The translations under genes were made by a program, and so were the position numbers. A stretch of 64,000 bases of DNA, taken from contig NZ_JACRYU010000014.1 of assembly GCF_014333445.1 (NCBI RefSeq), forward strand, positions 89,700 to 153,699. The letters are read 5' to 3'. Source of the stretch: Terrisporobacter mayombei (GTDB taxonomy: Bacteria; Bacillota; Clostridia; Peptostreptococcales; Peptostreptococcaceae). The notes under the pieces are model-generated. The model searched no databases. It worked only from the letters and a program-made list of their open reading frames with translations, and was not told the origin of the DNA. Shown here one piece after another: positions 8,701-17,322 of this stretch; position 1 is the first letter of the stretch, and the number at the start of each line of letters is the position of its first letter.

Positions 8701-8904
8701 ATCAAGACCATCATTAGTTCCTATCCATATATAGCCTTTGCTATCTTGGTATATAGTTTCTACAGTAGATTGAGATAACCCATCTTCTATTGTTATATTT
8801 TTAAAATTATAATTTTCAACTATATTTGCATAGCTTGTATTAATATTTATACAAAAAAACATACAAGCCATAGCTAATACTTTTTTTATATGTTTATTTT
8901 TCAT
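5734..8904 (-). CDS. Sensor histidine kinase with two-component regulator propeller
   Basis: 1056 residues. A signal peptide (MKNKHIKKVLAMACMFFCIN) is followed by about fourteen propeller repeats of the pattern D-x-x-G-x-x-W-x-G-T-x-x-G-L (about residues 35-700), a Y_Y_Y-type domain, one transmembrane helix (about 790), a HisKA domain with SHELRTPLNV, and a HATPase domain with N-box NLVSNAVKF, DNGIGI and GSGLGL. The propeller should sit outside the membrane and sense a ligand, often a polysaccharide fragment in the related hybrid family of Bacteroides. Unlike those, it has no receiver or AraC domain, and no response regulator gene lies beside it. A GGTGG site precedes the ATG. Confidence 0.9.
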   Translation of the reverse strand: MKNKHIKKVLAMACMFFCININTSYANIVENYNFKNITIEDGLSQSTVETIYQDSKGYIWIGTNDGLDRYNGYEFKYYKHDKDDKNSIPNNYIVDIIEDKKGYIWVSTINGLSRINTDTDEVKNYLSDKNNGNLSDNNLWQILYTTEGKFLVSSINGLNLYDEENDTFNRVLSKENELPSQYIYSVKEDSNGHIWVGTDKGLVELDKNLNLVKSYEDTIGESAVYNVYDDSKGNLWVCTLDNGLFRINLSDKSVKNYKNTSSEFSIMSNTVRDVINDSNGKLWVATDKGICAFDYKTDKFKKYNKKAYESNTLVDNMVFCLFKDRSGIMWLGTYKGVSIFNPDTKFLHYKSNPNDNDSINGDMIQGIYKDDDNLVWMGTGEQGINIMDGKSTKYINTENSNLLSNTIQDITGYKDNIFIGTNEGLSVLVKNGDDYTITNYTEEDGLPSNKIRSLFFDSKENLWIGTYKGLAILDSNNNLTDITYMLDDMGVSDKFIRAVFEDSKGNYYIGCFLDGGLIKINPKTKEYKVYRNIEGDKTSISSNCIRYINEDLNGNILVGTSYGLNILDTNKDRFESYTEKDGLINNIVYGVLVDDDNNIWMSTNGGISRLSTKKDVFENFTIIDGLQSNEFNGRSCFKASTGYMYFGGVNGFNVFNPSDINAFEVKPEIMIDDFEVNGINKKDISNTELKYSENNIKISFFTNDYRNTGAIQYYYKLNGEEWDTTKNNSILFVNLNPGKYELRVKAKSQQGVMSEEHVIKFTIEPPFWKSKLAICIYLLLIALAIIKNRHQVKKLDRLVSERTNDLRIEMEKNESLFKKVLNLEQNKNNYFVNLSHELRTPLNVLCGISQLIRNISKKEMFITHDKLSYYMDIMDRNTSRLLNLINNIMDNTKIENNSYVLNKEDIDIVYLVEETVIDMRDYIEEKGLEFIFDTDVEEKLINCDKSEIERCIINLVSNAVKFTPKGGLIEVIVNDLDDKVKISVKDNGIGISEENKRLIFDRFNQVVDKNAESKGGSGLGLTICKQLITLHGGDIYVESEVGVGSEFIIILPVSCD

Positions 8905-8995
8905 TATAATCCACCTTTATTTTTACAACAAACGACAAAATTCGACTTTTAATCATTGTTATACTATATTACCATACATTAATTTAAATTTGTTG

Positions 8996-9330
8996 TTAAT
9001 TAGAATAATTTATTTGGAAATAAATAGATAATCTATTGTCAACATCATAAGTATTTTCTACTGTTACGTTTGTCATGCTATCTTTTTCCTCAGTTTAATT
9101 TCCGTTAGCATTATAAATATAAGTTTTATTCGATGTTTCTTTTCCATCTTTACTTTCTACAGATGATATAAGCTTATTTAGGTTATTATATTCATAACTA
9201 GTAATTGAGCCTTCTTTTATCATTTATGTCTTATTACCAACTTTATCATATTCATAAGTTACACTACTTTTCTTATTAGTTACATAAGTCTTTACAATTC
9301 TCCCTAAAACCCAATTTATAGATTTATAAT
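8996..9330 (-). pseudogene. RHS/YD-repeat protein remnant
   Basis: In one minus-strand frame the sequence reads VTYEYDKVGNKT, stop, MIKEGSITSYEYNNLNKL, then NKTYIYNANGN, stop, and ends with TYDVDNRLS. The spaced Y-x-Y-D/N, G-N and D-x-x-N-R-L elements are the hallmark of YD repeats in RHS/WapA-type wall or toxin-delivery proteins. Two internal TAA codons, no start and no C-terminal toxin domain show it is decayed. The remaining 9340-9485 is AT-rich with nothing recognisable. Confidence 0.8.
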
Positions 9331-9484
9331 TCTAGCTTTATTCAAAGTTATTACTATCAATATATTTGATTTAATATTGCTCAGTCAAGTTTGTATTAGA
9401 TAATAATATATTTTTTTAATAAAGTGATTATTACAATAATAAAAAAAATATTAAGCTACATTATTAACTCAAAATATAAATTAA

Positions 9485-9518
9485 AATAAAAAAACTACTA
9501 AGTCATAAACTTAGTAGT
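9485..9518 (-). terminator. Terminator of ssrA
   Basis: ACTACTAAGT and ACTTAGTAGT arms (9494-9518) are followed on the minus strand by TTTTTTTATTTTA. The hairpin starts about 30 bases past the tmRNA 3' end. Confidence 0.85.
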
Positions 9519-9546
9519 TCCTTTTTCCTCTTTTCGAGGGTTTGAA

Positions 9547-9896
9547 TGGTGGAGATGAGGGGAGTCGAACCCCTGTCCGTAAGCTTTTTCCTCGTTGCGT
9601 CTACGTGTGTAGTCATCTGTTTTAGAATTTCACCGCAGATAGCGTCCAGTGACAAACTCTATCCTTGGCCAGCCCCAGTTAATCCGCTTTTAGTCGAGAC
9701 ATCCTAAAAGTAGTTCCCTGCATGAATGATGTCCAGGCCTAGCCGGCAGGAGGGCTAGGCGGGACAAGCAGCAATTAAGCTGCTAAAGCGTAATTATCGT
9801 TTGCGTTTATTTTAAGTTCCCCAGTTTTTACGTGACCCAGAGTAACACGACACGCTGCCCCAAGTTCCGAACCCACGTCGAAACCTTTACACCCCC
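9547..9896 (-). ncRNA. ssrA: Transfer-messenger RNA (tmRNA)
   Basis: About 350 nt. The 5' end GGGGGTG pairs with CATCTCC just before a genomically encoded 3' CCA (acceptor ACCA at 9547-9550). The tRNA-like T arm (GGGGTTCGACTCCCC) and the conserved 5' GGTTTCGAC are present. The tag frame at 9775-9804 reads ANDNYALAA and then TAA, nine residues in place of the ten of E. coli. tmRNA with SmpB rescues stalled ribosomes and tags the unfinished protein for proteolysis. smpB lies 200 bases upstream in the same direction, the usual arrangement. Confidence 0.95.
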
Positions 9897-10100
9897 ATGG
9901 ATGTTTAAAGTCATTGAGACTGCTTGTATATCGCAAACTTTTTTCTTCACCAAATCATATTAAGTTTTTATTTTTATATCTAAAAGGTTGTGTCAAAATT
10001 GGTATACCCTTTATTATCCTGTATTAATTCTTTGACTTTCTGTATATATAATATATTACTTTTTTGATCTAAATGCAACTAAATTAATTTGCTAATATAA

Positions 10101-10559
10101 TTAATATTTTCCAGTCATCTCTCTCTCTATTCTTCTTTGTGCATCCTTTTTAGCTAAGTCTTGACGTTTGTCATAAAGTTTTTTACCTTTTGCAAGTCCT
10201 AGTTCAAGTTTTACCTTACCATTTTTAAGATACATTCTCAGAGGAACTAAAGAATAACCTTTTATAGTAGTAGCCCCTATTAGTTTTCTGATTTCATATT
10301 TATGAAGTAATAATTTTCTTGTGCGCAGAGGATCTTCTTTGTAAAAGCTGTTTCCTTGCTCGTATGGACTTATATGAACTTGTTTTAAGAAAACTTCAGA
10401 ATTATCTACAGACGCATAACCTTCTTTTAAGTTAACTCTACCTGCTCTTATTGATTTTACTTCAGTTCCTTTTAATTCTATTCCACATTCATATGTGTCT
10501 TCTATGAAATATTCATGTCTAGCTTTTTTATTTGTAGCTAATGTTTTTTCTCCTGCCAT
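10101..10559 (-). CDS. smpB: SsrA-binding protein SmpB
   Basis: 152 residues, the usual length. It binds tmRNA and delivers it to stalled ribosomes. Family features include the N-terminal [38 protein letters not shown], the HISPYEQGN segment and the basic C-terminal tail ([21 protein letters not shown]) that takes the place of mRNA in the ribosome channel. The gene precedes ssrA on the same strand. In many Firmicutes rnr abuts smpB, but here ytaF, an aldolase remnant, a thioredoxin-reductase-like gene and selO lie between them. Confidence 0.97.
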   Translation of the reverse strand: MAGEKTLATNKKARHEYFIEDTYECGIELKGTEVKSIRAGRVNLKEGYASVDNSEVFLKQVHISPYEQGNSFYKEDPLRTRKLLLHKYEIRKLIGATTIKGYSLVPLRMYLKNGKVKLELGLAKGKKLYDKRQDLAKKDAQRRIEREMTGKY

Positions 10560-10872
10560 ACTCTCACCTTCTTTATTATTATTTCATTATAACAAGCATT
10601 AGTATACCATATACTTTAATAAATCTCAATATTATTGGTAAATATCGTTAATGAATATGAAAAATATATCACATCAAAATCTGTATCAACAATCTTATTC
10701 TGTCCATTATTTTTTAAAATAAAACTGTAATTATATTCTATATAATTTTAGATTATTTATACTCATTATTAATATCTAAAATTCGTTTCTTTATACTTTA
10801 AAATTACTTATTTAATACAATTATCATAAAAATAGTTCATACTAAATATAATTTTTAATTGTAACATAATCC

Positions 10873-10900
10873 TTGTATTTACAATATATTGTTAATACAA
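10873..10900. promoter_or_regulatory. 28 bp near-perfect palindrome upstream of ytaF
   Basis: TTGTATT is mirrored by AATACAA around ACAATATATTGT; 13 of 14 base pairs match. It ends 22 bases before the ytaF start codon, which suits an operator for a dimeric regulator. The rest of the 360-base gap from 10560 to 10922 is AT-rich and shows nothing else I can support. Confidence 0.35.
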
Positions 10901-10922
10901 ATATAAAAATAGGGGGTCATCT

Positions 10923-11573
10923 ATGTTTAGTTCATTATATTTATTACCAGCTCTAGATGCTATTTTACTTGTAAGTGCCCTTTCTATGGATGCATTCGTA
11001 GCAAGTTTTGCATATGGCTCAAGTAAAATCAAAATTCCCTTTAAATCAGCTATAATAATTAATATTGTCTGCTCTACTATTTTAGGTATAGCTCTTTTTA
11101 TGGGCAGTATTATAAGTAACTTTATTCAACCTGCTTTTACTACAAGTATTTGTGTTACTATACTTTTAATGTTAGGCCTGGCTAAATTATTTAACAGTAC
11201 GTTAAAATCGTTACTAAATAAAAATTGTAATTACTCTCGAGATTTATCATTTAAACTTTTTGACTTTAATTTTTTTCTTAGAGTTTGTTTAGATAGTACT
11301 GAGGCAGATGTAGATCATTCATTGGAACTTTCCTCCAAAGAATCTTTTTCTTTGGCAGTAGCTCTTTCTCTAGATGGCTTAGCTGCCGGGTTTAGTACAG
11401 GTTTAATATCAGTTAACATTACTCAAATCATACTTTTTTCTCTTATTATAAATATGATTGCTGTATTAGTCGGATGCTTTCTAGGAAATAAAGTAGCAGA
11501 GAAATCAGATTTGAATTTATCATGGTTGAGTGGAGCAACTCTTATTTTATTAGCTTTTTTAAAATTAAAATAA
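10923..11573 (+). CDS. ytaF: Sporulation membrane protein YtaF
   Basis: 216 residues, a multi-pass membrane protein of the YtaF family, related to the MntP manganese exporters. Two symmetric halves carry the family signature: ALSMDAFVASFAYG near the N-terminus and ALSLDGLAAGFSTG near residue 145, each with an acidic residue inside a membrane helix. YtaF is conserved in endospore formers; its transported substrate is not established. AGGGGG precedes the ATG. It is the only plus-strand gene between smpB and secG apart from the AEC transporter, and a palindrome sits just upstream. Confidence 0.85.
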   Translation: MFSSLYLLPALDAILLVSALSMDAFVASFAYGSSKIKIPFKSAIIINIVCSTILGIALFMGSIISNFIQPAFTTSICVTILLMLGLAKLFNSTLKSLLNKNCNYSRDLSFKLFDFNFFLRVCLDSTEADVDHSLELSSKESFSLAVALSLDGLAAGFSTGLISVNITQIILFSLIINMIAVLVGCFLGNKVAEKSDLNLSWLSGATLILLAFLKLK

Positions 11574-11675
11574 ATATTGATAATATAAAAGTAGAATTAT
11601 TTAAATATATTGAGATAAAAATGTATCTATATAAAATTAAATTTTTATTAAGTTTATTTTTTATATTTTTTACAT

Positions 11676-11724
11676 TAAAAAGCATTAGATATTCCTAACC
11701 AAAAGAGGAATATCTAATGCTTTT
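11676..11724. terminator. Bidirectional terminator between ytaF and the aldolase remnant
   Basis: AAAAGCATTAGATATTCCT and AGGAATATCTAATGCTTTT arms (11677-11724) flank a short loop, with T runs on both sides. Confidence 0.85.
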
Positions 11725-11759
11725 ATCAATAATTTGTATTATAATAGGCTATTTATTAA

Positions 11760-11984
11760 CTATATTTTAAATAATGTAGCTTTTTCTACTATTATATCCT
11801 TTATTCTATCATTTGCTGGACCTAATAATCCTCTTAAAGAAGTTAATGGTGTTGCATTTGGGAATGTTTTATTTACTTCCTCTATATAAGATTTATTTAA
11901 CTCAGTTCCAACATTTATTTTTTTCATACCATCTGATGCACAACGTTTCATATCCTCATCAGATACTCCTGTTCCACCATAAAT
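11760..11984 (-). pseudogene. C-terminal fragment of a class II fructose-bisphosphate aldolase
   Basis: The frame reads IYGGTGVSDEDMKRCASDGM and ends with an aldolase-like tail (KINVGTELNKSYIEEV ... LFKI), matching the last 75 or so residues of class II aldolases. GGTGVSDED corresponds to the conserved HGG-S/T-G phosphate-binding loop and KINVGTEL to the KIN-T/G-TEL segment. The catalytic N-terminal three quarters are absent. The frame meets TAA only a few codons upstream, directly after the stop of the flavoprotein gene, so this is a truncated remnant, not a functional small gene. An ATG at 11949-11951 could in principle start a 63-residue peptide. Confidence 0.75.
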
Positions 11985-11986
11985 TA

Positions 11987-12928
11987 TTAATTATTTTCCT
12001 CTATATACTTTTCACAAGAAGTCGCAGCTATAGCACCATCAGAGACTGCCGTAACTATTTGTCTAAGTAATTTAGATCTTAAATCACCTGCTGCATAAAC
12101 TCCCTCCACATTAGTTTTCATATTTTCATCAGTTTTAATGTAATTATACTCATCTAATTCTACAGCACCTTTAAATAAATCTGTTGTAGGTATGAATCCA
12201 GCTAATACAAATAACCCAAATGCTCTATCACCTGAAGATAAATCATATCTGAATTTCTCATTAGTAACATTATTAAAATATTCTAAATAAGTTGGTTGAT
12301 TTTCTCCACCAATTTCAGAAACCTCACAATTAAATTTAACTTCTATTTTTTCATTAGATAAAACTTTGTCTGCCATAGGTTTTGGGCAAGAGAATTTAGG
12401 CTTTCTTACAAAAATAGTAACTTTTCTAGCAAGCCTTGCCAAATATAAAGATTCTTCTGCTGCAGCATATCCACCACCAACTATAAACACATCTAAATCT
12501 CTATAAAATCCACCATCACATGTAGCACAGTAAGATACTCCCCTACCATAGAATTCATCTTCACCTTTAAATCCTACTTTTCTAGGATTTGCTCCTGTAG
12601 CAATTATTACTGATTTAGCCGAAAACTGTCCCTTTTGAGTATTTATAATTTTAATTTTATCTTCAAAGTTAACATATTCTATTTCTGTATACTCAAATTT
12701 CACACCAAAACTTTCAGCTTGTTTTCTCATATTATCAACTAAACTTGGTCCATCAATTTCATTTATTCCTGGATAGTTTACTATTTCAAAAGTTGTTACT
12801 GCTTGTCCACCTAAATATTGTTTTTCTATTATTAAAGTATTTAATCCAGCTCTACCTGCATATAATCCAGCAGAAATTCCAGCTGGTCCACCACCAATTA
12901 TTATCACATCATATATCTCGTTCATCAT
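11987..12928 (-). CDS. trxB: Thioredoxin-reductase-like flavoprotein with atypical NAD(P)H site
   Basis: 313 residues. An FAD-binding GGGPAGISAGLYAGRAGL lies near the N-terminus, the redox-active CATCDG pair near residue 135, and the C-terminal FAD motif AAGDLRSKLLRQIVTAVSDG. The pyridine nucleotide domain is odd. The usual GGGDSA is GGGYAA, and the HRRxxxR motif that grips the NADPH phosphate is replaced by FVRKPKFSCPKP. Loss of these motifs is characteristic of clostridial ferredoxin-dependent flavin thioredoxin reductases, so the donor may be ferredoxin rather than NADPH. No thioredoxin gene is adjacent. The aldolase fragment follows immediately. The symbol is used in the broad sense. Confidence 0.8.
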   Translation of the reverse strand: MMNEIYDVIIIGGGPAGISAGLYAGRAGLNTLIIEKQYLGGQAVTTFEIVNYPGINEIDGPSLVDNMRKQAESFGVKFEYTEIEYVNFEDKIKIINTQKGQFSAKSVIIATGANPRKVGFKGEDEFYGRGVSYCATCDGGFYRDLDVFIVGGGYAAAEESLYLARLARKVTIFVRKPKFSCPKPMADKVLSNEKIEVKFNCEVSEIGGENQPTYLEYFNNVTNEKFRYDLSSGDRAFGLFVLAGFIPTTDLFKGAVELDEYNYIKTDENMKTNVEGVYAAGDLRSKLLRQIVTAVSDGAIAATSCEKYIEENN

Positions 12929-13058
12929 AGTCTCTCCTATTATGTCATTTTCTAATTTAATACCAAAGTAAAAATCTTTTAAATATAATATTTAAATAAT
13001 TTATCTAGATGATTGTGTCAAATTTTCCTAATAATATAAACATTTTGCTGTTGGATAC

Positions 13059-13088
13059 TAAAAAAGTGTAGCTAATCAAACTACACTT
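13059..13088 (-). terminator. Terminator of selO
   Basis: AAGTGTAG and CTACACTT arms (13064-13088) are followed on the minus strand by TTTTTTAG. Confidence 0.8.
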
Positions 13089-13096
13089 CATATTTT

Positions 13097-14569
13097 TTAT
13101 GTTCCACAGAAAGTTCTATAAGGTTGCGATGAAGGTTTTGGTAAGTCTGAGTATTCTTCTTGTTCTTTTGAATATTCAAATGGATTTCTAAGAACATGAA
13201 GAAGTTTTAACATTACATCATAATTTCCTTCATCTGCTGCTTCGATTGCTTCTTCCACCCTATGATTTCTTGGAATTACTGCAGGGTTAGAATTTTTCAT
13301 CAATTCATAAGCTTCTTCTATAGACTCTTCTTGTCTTTCTAATCTTTCTTGCCATGATTTATGCCAGTTTGTAAATTCTGCAGTTGCAAACATTCCACTA
13401 TGCATATTTTTTCTAGTAGTTAATGAAGCAAAAGTATTAGTATAATCTTCACCATATTTTTGCATCATACTTAGTAAATCTTCTACTATAGCTTTATCTA
13501 GTGCTTCTTTATTAAAAATACCTAATTTAGATTTCATTATTGATAGCCAGTTTTCAACAAATATATCTGAAAAACTTGATATAGCATCTTGAGCTACCCT
13601 TACAGCTTCTTCTTGATTTTCATTAATTAATGGTAACAATGTTTCTGCAAATCTACATAAATTCCATTCTGCCATTATAGGTTGGTTTTTATATGCATAT
13701 CTACCATTTCTATCAATAGAACTAAATACTGTATTTGGATCATATTTATCCATAAAAGCACAAGGTCCGTAGTCAATAGTTTCTCCACTAATAGTCATAT
13801 TATCAGTATTCATCACACCGTGTATAAACCCAACTGATTGCCACTTAGCAACTAAACTAGCATGAGCATTTATTACTTCTTTTAGGAAATTCAAATATTT
13901 ATTTTCATCATCTTGAATATGAGGATAATGTCTTTTAATTGAGTAATCAGCTAGCTCTCTTACTTTTTCAATACTTCCAAACTCTGTTGCATATTGGAAT
14001 GTACCAAATCTAATATGACTAGCTCCTATACGAGTAAGTACAGCTCCTATTTTTGGCACTTCACGATATACACGAGTATCTGTTTTTACAACTGCTAAAC
14101 TTCTTGTAGTAGGTATATTGAGACCATGCATTGCTTCACTTATTATATACTCACGAATCATAGGACCAAGTACGGCTCTACCATCTCCACCACGTGAATA
14201 TGGAGTTCTTCCTGAGCCTTTTAATTGAATATCAAATCTCTTACCATTAGGAGTTATTTGCTCTCCTATTAATAATGCTCTACCATCTCCAAGCATCGTA
14301 AAGTACCCAAATTGATGACCAGCATAAGCCTGAGCAATAAATGCTCCTCCTTCTACGACTCTATTTCCAGCTAATGTTTTGATACCTTCTTTAGTTTTAA
14401 GAGCTTCTACATTAAGACCTAGTTCTTTTGCTAAAGAATCATTAAATATAACTAGTTTAGGTGAATATACTGGATTTATATTAATTTTACTATAAAAAAA
14501 ATTAGGTAAATTTAAATAACTATTATCAAAATTCCATCCTACTTTTATATTTTCATCCTTATTAGTCAT
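13097..14569 (-). CDS. selO: Protein adenylyltransferase SelO (YdiU/UPF0061)
   Basis: 490 residues, normal length. SelO is a pseudokinase-fold enzyme that transfers AMP from ATP to hydroxyl side chains of target proteins and is linked to the redox stress response. Visible signatures are [17 protein letters not shown], the [18 protein letters not shown] loop, GVMNTDNM with the catalytic-region Asp and Asn, and [13 protein letters not shown]. Some homologues end with selenocysteine; here the C-terminus is RTFCGT with an ordinary TGT codon. It lies between the flavoprotein gene and rnr, with its own terminator. A redox-related grouping with the neighbouring flavoprotein is inference. Confidence 0.93.
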   Translation of the reverse strand: MTNKDENIKVGWNFDNSYLNLPNFFYSKININPVYSPKLVIFNDSLAKELGLNVEALKTKEGIKTLAGNRVVEGGAFIAQAYAGHQFGYFTMLGDGRALLIGEQITPNGKRFDIQLKGSGRTPYSRGGDGRAVLGPMIREYIISEAMHGLNIPTTRSLAVVKTDTRVYREVPKIGAVLTRIGASHIRFGTFQYATEFGSIEKVRELADYSIKRHYPHIQDDENKYLNFLKEVINAHASLVAKWQSVGFIHGVMNTDNMTISGETIDYGPCAFMDKYDPNTVFSSIDRNGRYAYKNQPIMAEWNLCRFAETLLPLINENQEEAVRVAQDAISSFSDIFVENWLSIMKSKLGIFNKEALDKAIVEDLLSMMQKYGEDYTNTFASLTTRKNMHSGMFATAEFTNWHKSWQERLERQEESIEEAYELMKNSNPAVIPRNHRVEEAIEAADEGNYDVMLKLLHVLRNPFEYSKEQEEYSDLPKPSSQPYRTFCGT

Positions 14570-14859
14570 TTTTTCTCCTTTATATATAAATTTAAAAATC
14601 TTCTTATCTATCTTTAGATTGTGTAATTTAATTTAAATTATTTATACCCCTAAACAAGATTTTGAATAATATTACTTCCTTAATTTACAATAAAGAGAAA
14701 TAAAAATAAAACATTTATAAATTTACTTATTTTTGAATTTTTTCATTTTATCCACAAATCCATTAAATCCCAATTTAAATACTACCTCATATTTCCACAA
14801 TTTGTATTTATCTTGTTGAAAACTTAAACTAGAATATATGTGTACTTCTTCTATTAAAT

Positions 14860-14893
14860 TAAAAAGGTATAGTACTCAATCACTATACCTTTT
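14860..14893 (-). terminator. Terminator of rnr
   Basis: AAAGGTATAGT and ACTATACCTTTT arms (14863-14893) are followed by TTTTTAATTT on the minus strand. The rest of the gap 14570-14926 is AT-rich and shows nothing else. Confidence 0.85.
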
Positions 14894-14926
14894 ATCATTT
14901 TAAATATTATTAATTTACATATTAAA

Positions 14927-17092
14927 TTACTCTGATTTTAAATCTTCTTCTATATCACTATCTTCCAACTTAGCAATTAGACTAAAGTCTATTTCTCTAA
15001 AGTCCACATTTACATTTTCAACTTTTATTCTTACAGTATCACCAATTCTAAAAGTTTTCTTAGTTCTCTCACCAATTATAGAATAAGTTTCTTGATTATA
15101 AATATAATAATCATCTCTCATATGTGCAAGTCTTATAAGACCTTCCACAGTATTATCCAGCTCAACAAACATACCAAAAGAAGTCACACTTGATACAACT
15201 CCGTCAAACTCTTGACCTACTTTATCTGCCATATACATAGCTTTGTAAAAATCATGAACATCTCTTTCAGCAAGTTCTGCTGCTCTTTCTCTCTCTGATG
15301 ATTGAGTTGATGCATATTCAACTATATGAGCAAGTTGATCTTGTCTCTTATTATTTATTTTATTATTTAACTGCTCTTTTATTATTCTGTGAATTTGTAA
15401 GTCTGGATATCTTCTTATTGGAGAGGTAAAGTGGCAGTAGTATTTTGCCGCTAATCCAAAGTGACCTACACATTGTGGTGAATATTTTGCTTGTTTCATA
15501 GATCGAAGCATGATTGTACTTATAGCTTCTTCTTCTTTAGTACCTTTTATTTTTTTGATTACACCTTGAATTTCTTTTGGATGAATTTCTTCCAAATCAC
15601 CTTTTAAATGATATCCAAATGTAGCAATAAACTTACTTAGGTCTTCCATTTTTTCTCCTGATGGAGTTTCATGTATTCTATAAACGAAAGGTAACTGTAA
15701 CCAATAGAAATGTTCTGCCACAGTTTCATTAGCCACAAGCATGAACTCTTCTATCATTTTATTAGATATTCTTCTTTCATAAGGCTTAATATCAACAACT
15801 TCACCATTGCCATTTAATATTATTTTTGATTCTGGGAAATCGAAATCTATGGAACCTCTTCTTTCTCTTCTCTTCATTAAAATTCTCGCTAATTTTTCTG
15901 CATTAACAAAGTCCTCAACTAAAGAAGCAAAAGTTTGTTTTAGCTTTTCGTCATCTTTTTCTAATATATCTGATACTTCTGTATAAGTCATTCTAGCCTT
16001 TGATCTTATAACACTTTCACATATATCAGATTTTACAACTTTACCATTAGAATCTATTTCCATAATACAAGATAAAGTAAGCTTATCTTCAAAAGGATTT
16101 AAAGAACATACACCATTAGAAAGCTGTTTTGGTAACATTGGTATAACTTTATCTACTAAATAAACTGAAGTAGCTCTTTTTAAAGCTTCTTTGTCTAATT
16201 TATTTTTTTCTCTTACATAATGAGTTACATCTGCTATATGAACTCCTAATTTATAATTTCCATTGTCTAATACTTCTATTGATATAGCATCATCTAAGTC
16301 CTTAGCATCTTCTCCATCTATAGTAAATATATCTAAATCTCTAAAGTCTACTCTTCTAGCTATTTCTGCTTCTAAGTCTTGTTCAGCAACATAATTTGCC
16401 TCATCGATTACTTTTTTAGGGAATTCTTCTGGAAGTCCATGAGCTCTTACTATTGAGTCAATTTCTACTCCCCTTTCACCTTTTCGACCTAATACTTCTA
16501 CTATTTTACCTTCTGGTTTTCTGTTTTCTTGTGGCCAAACTGTAATTTCGCAGACTACTTTATCATCATTTTTTGCTCCAGAGAAATATCTCTTTGGTAT
16601 AAATATATCTTGATTGAATTTCTTATCATCAGGCACAACAAAACCAAAACTCTTGTTCTCTTGGAATAAACCAACAACTCTAGTTACTTCTCTTTTTATT
16701 ATTTTAATTATTTTACCTTCCGCTCTTCTCTCATCAGTAGCAGGTGTTACTATTTCTGCCATTACTCTATCATTATGAAGAGCTCCATTAATATCGCTAG
16801 CTGGAATAAATAAATCTTGAGTGAATTCTTCATCTGACTCAACAAATCCAAATCCTTTTCTATGAGATACAAATTTTCCAACAAATAATCCCATTGTATT
16901 TGGAGACATGATTCTACCTTTTTTAGTTCTAACTATGTAGCCATCTTCTTCTAATTCATCTAAAAAGTTATAAAACATTGGCATTTCTGCTGGATGTATA
17001 TTAAATATTTGACCTAATTCTTCTTTTTTTAGAGGACTGTAATGTTTATCATTGATTAACCCAAGTAATTGTTCTCTTAATTGCTCTGTCAT
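14927..17092 (-). CDS. rnr: Ribonuclease R
   Basis: 721 residues from the preferred start. The ATG at 17090-17092 has AGGAGG seven bases upstream; a longer frame from 17125 has no such site. RNase R is a 3'-5' exoribonuclease that degrades structured RNA and defective mRNA and works with tmRNA-SmpB. Domains in order: N-terminal winged helix (about 1-65), two cold-shock-like OB folds (70-215), RNB catalytic domain with DGEDAKDLDDAISIE (about 265), and a C-terminal S1 domain (FDGVVSSVTSFGMFVELDN). It belongs with smpB and ssrA but is separated from them here by about 4.4 kb of other genes. Confidence 0.96.
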   Translation of the reverse strand: MTEQLREQLLGLINDKHYSPLKKEELGQIFNIHPAEMPMFYNFLDELEEDGYIVRTKKGRIMSPNTMGLFVGKFVSHRKGFGFVESDEEFTQDLFIPASDINGALHNDRVMAEIVTPATDERRAEGKIIKIIKREVTRVVGLFQENKSFGFVVPDDKKFNQDIFIPKRYFSGAKNDDKVVCEITVWPQENRKPEGKIVEVLGRKGERGVEIDSIVRAHGLPEEFPKKVIDEANYVAEQDLEAEIARRVDFRDLDIFTIDGEDAKDLDDAISIEVLDNGNYKLGVHIADVTHYVREKNKLDKEALKRATSVYLVDKVIPMLPKQLSNGVCSLNPFEDKLTLSCIMEIDSNGKVVKSDICESVIRSKARMTYTEVSDILEKDDEKLKQTFASLVEDFVNAEKLARILMKRRERRGSIDFDFPESKIILNGNGEVVDIKPYERRISNKMIEEFMLVANETVAEHFYWLQLPFVYRIHETPSGEKMEDLSKFIATFGYHLKGDLEEIHPKEIQGVIKKIKGTKEEEAISTIMLRSMKQAKYSPQCVGHFGLAAKYYCHFTSPIRRYPDLQIHRIIKEQLNNKINNKRQDQLAHIVEYASTQSSERERAAELAERDVHDFYKAMYMADKVGQEFDGVVSSVTSFGMFVELDNTVEGLIRLAHMRDDYYIYNQETYSIIGERTKKTFRIGDTVRIKVENVNVDFREIDFSLIAKLEDSDIEEDLKSE

Positions 17093-17322
17093 ATAATACC
17101 TCCTATTTTTATTTATTATATCCATATTTATTAAATTATTAATATTATTTCCTAAGTTTAATCTAAGTTATTTCTTTATTTTAAAATAGTTATAATAATT
17201 TATTTATACCACTTATTTTAACTAAAATATTACATTTTGTCTAATTATTGTATATTTGCTTTTTCAAATGTACTTATTTATAATTTATACTAACGTAAAA
17301 AATAATTGGGGAGTGATATTTT

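Noticed and set aside
11760..11951. A genuine 63-residue gene
   Set aside because: The frame upstream of its ATG continues with aldolase sequence, so the ATG is internal to a truncated gene.
13097..13114. Selenocysteine at the SelO C-terminus
   Set aside because: The C-terminal cysteine codon is TGT and the stop is TAA; no TGA or SECIS-like need.
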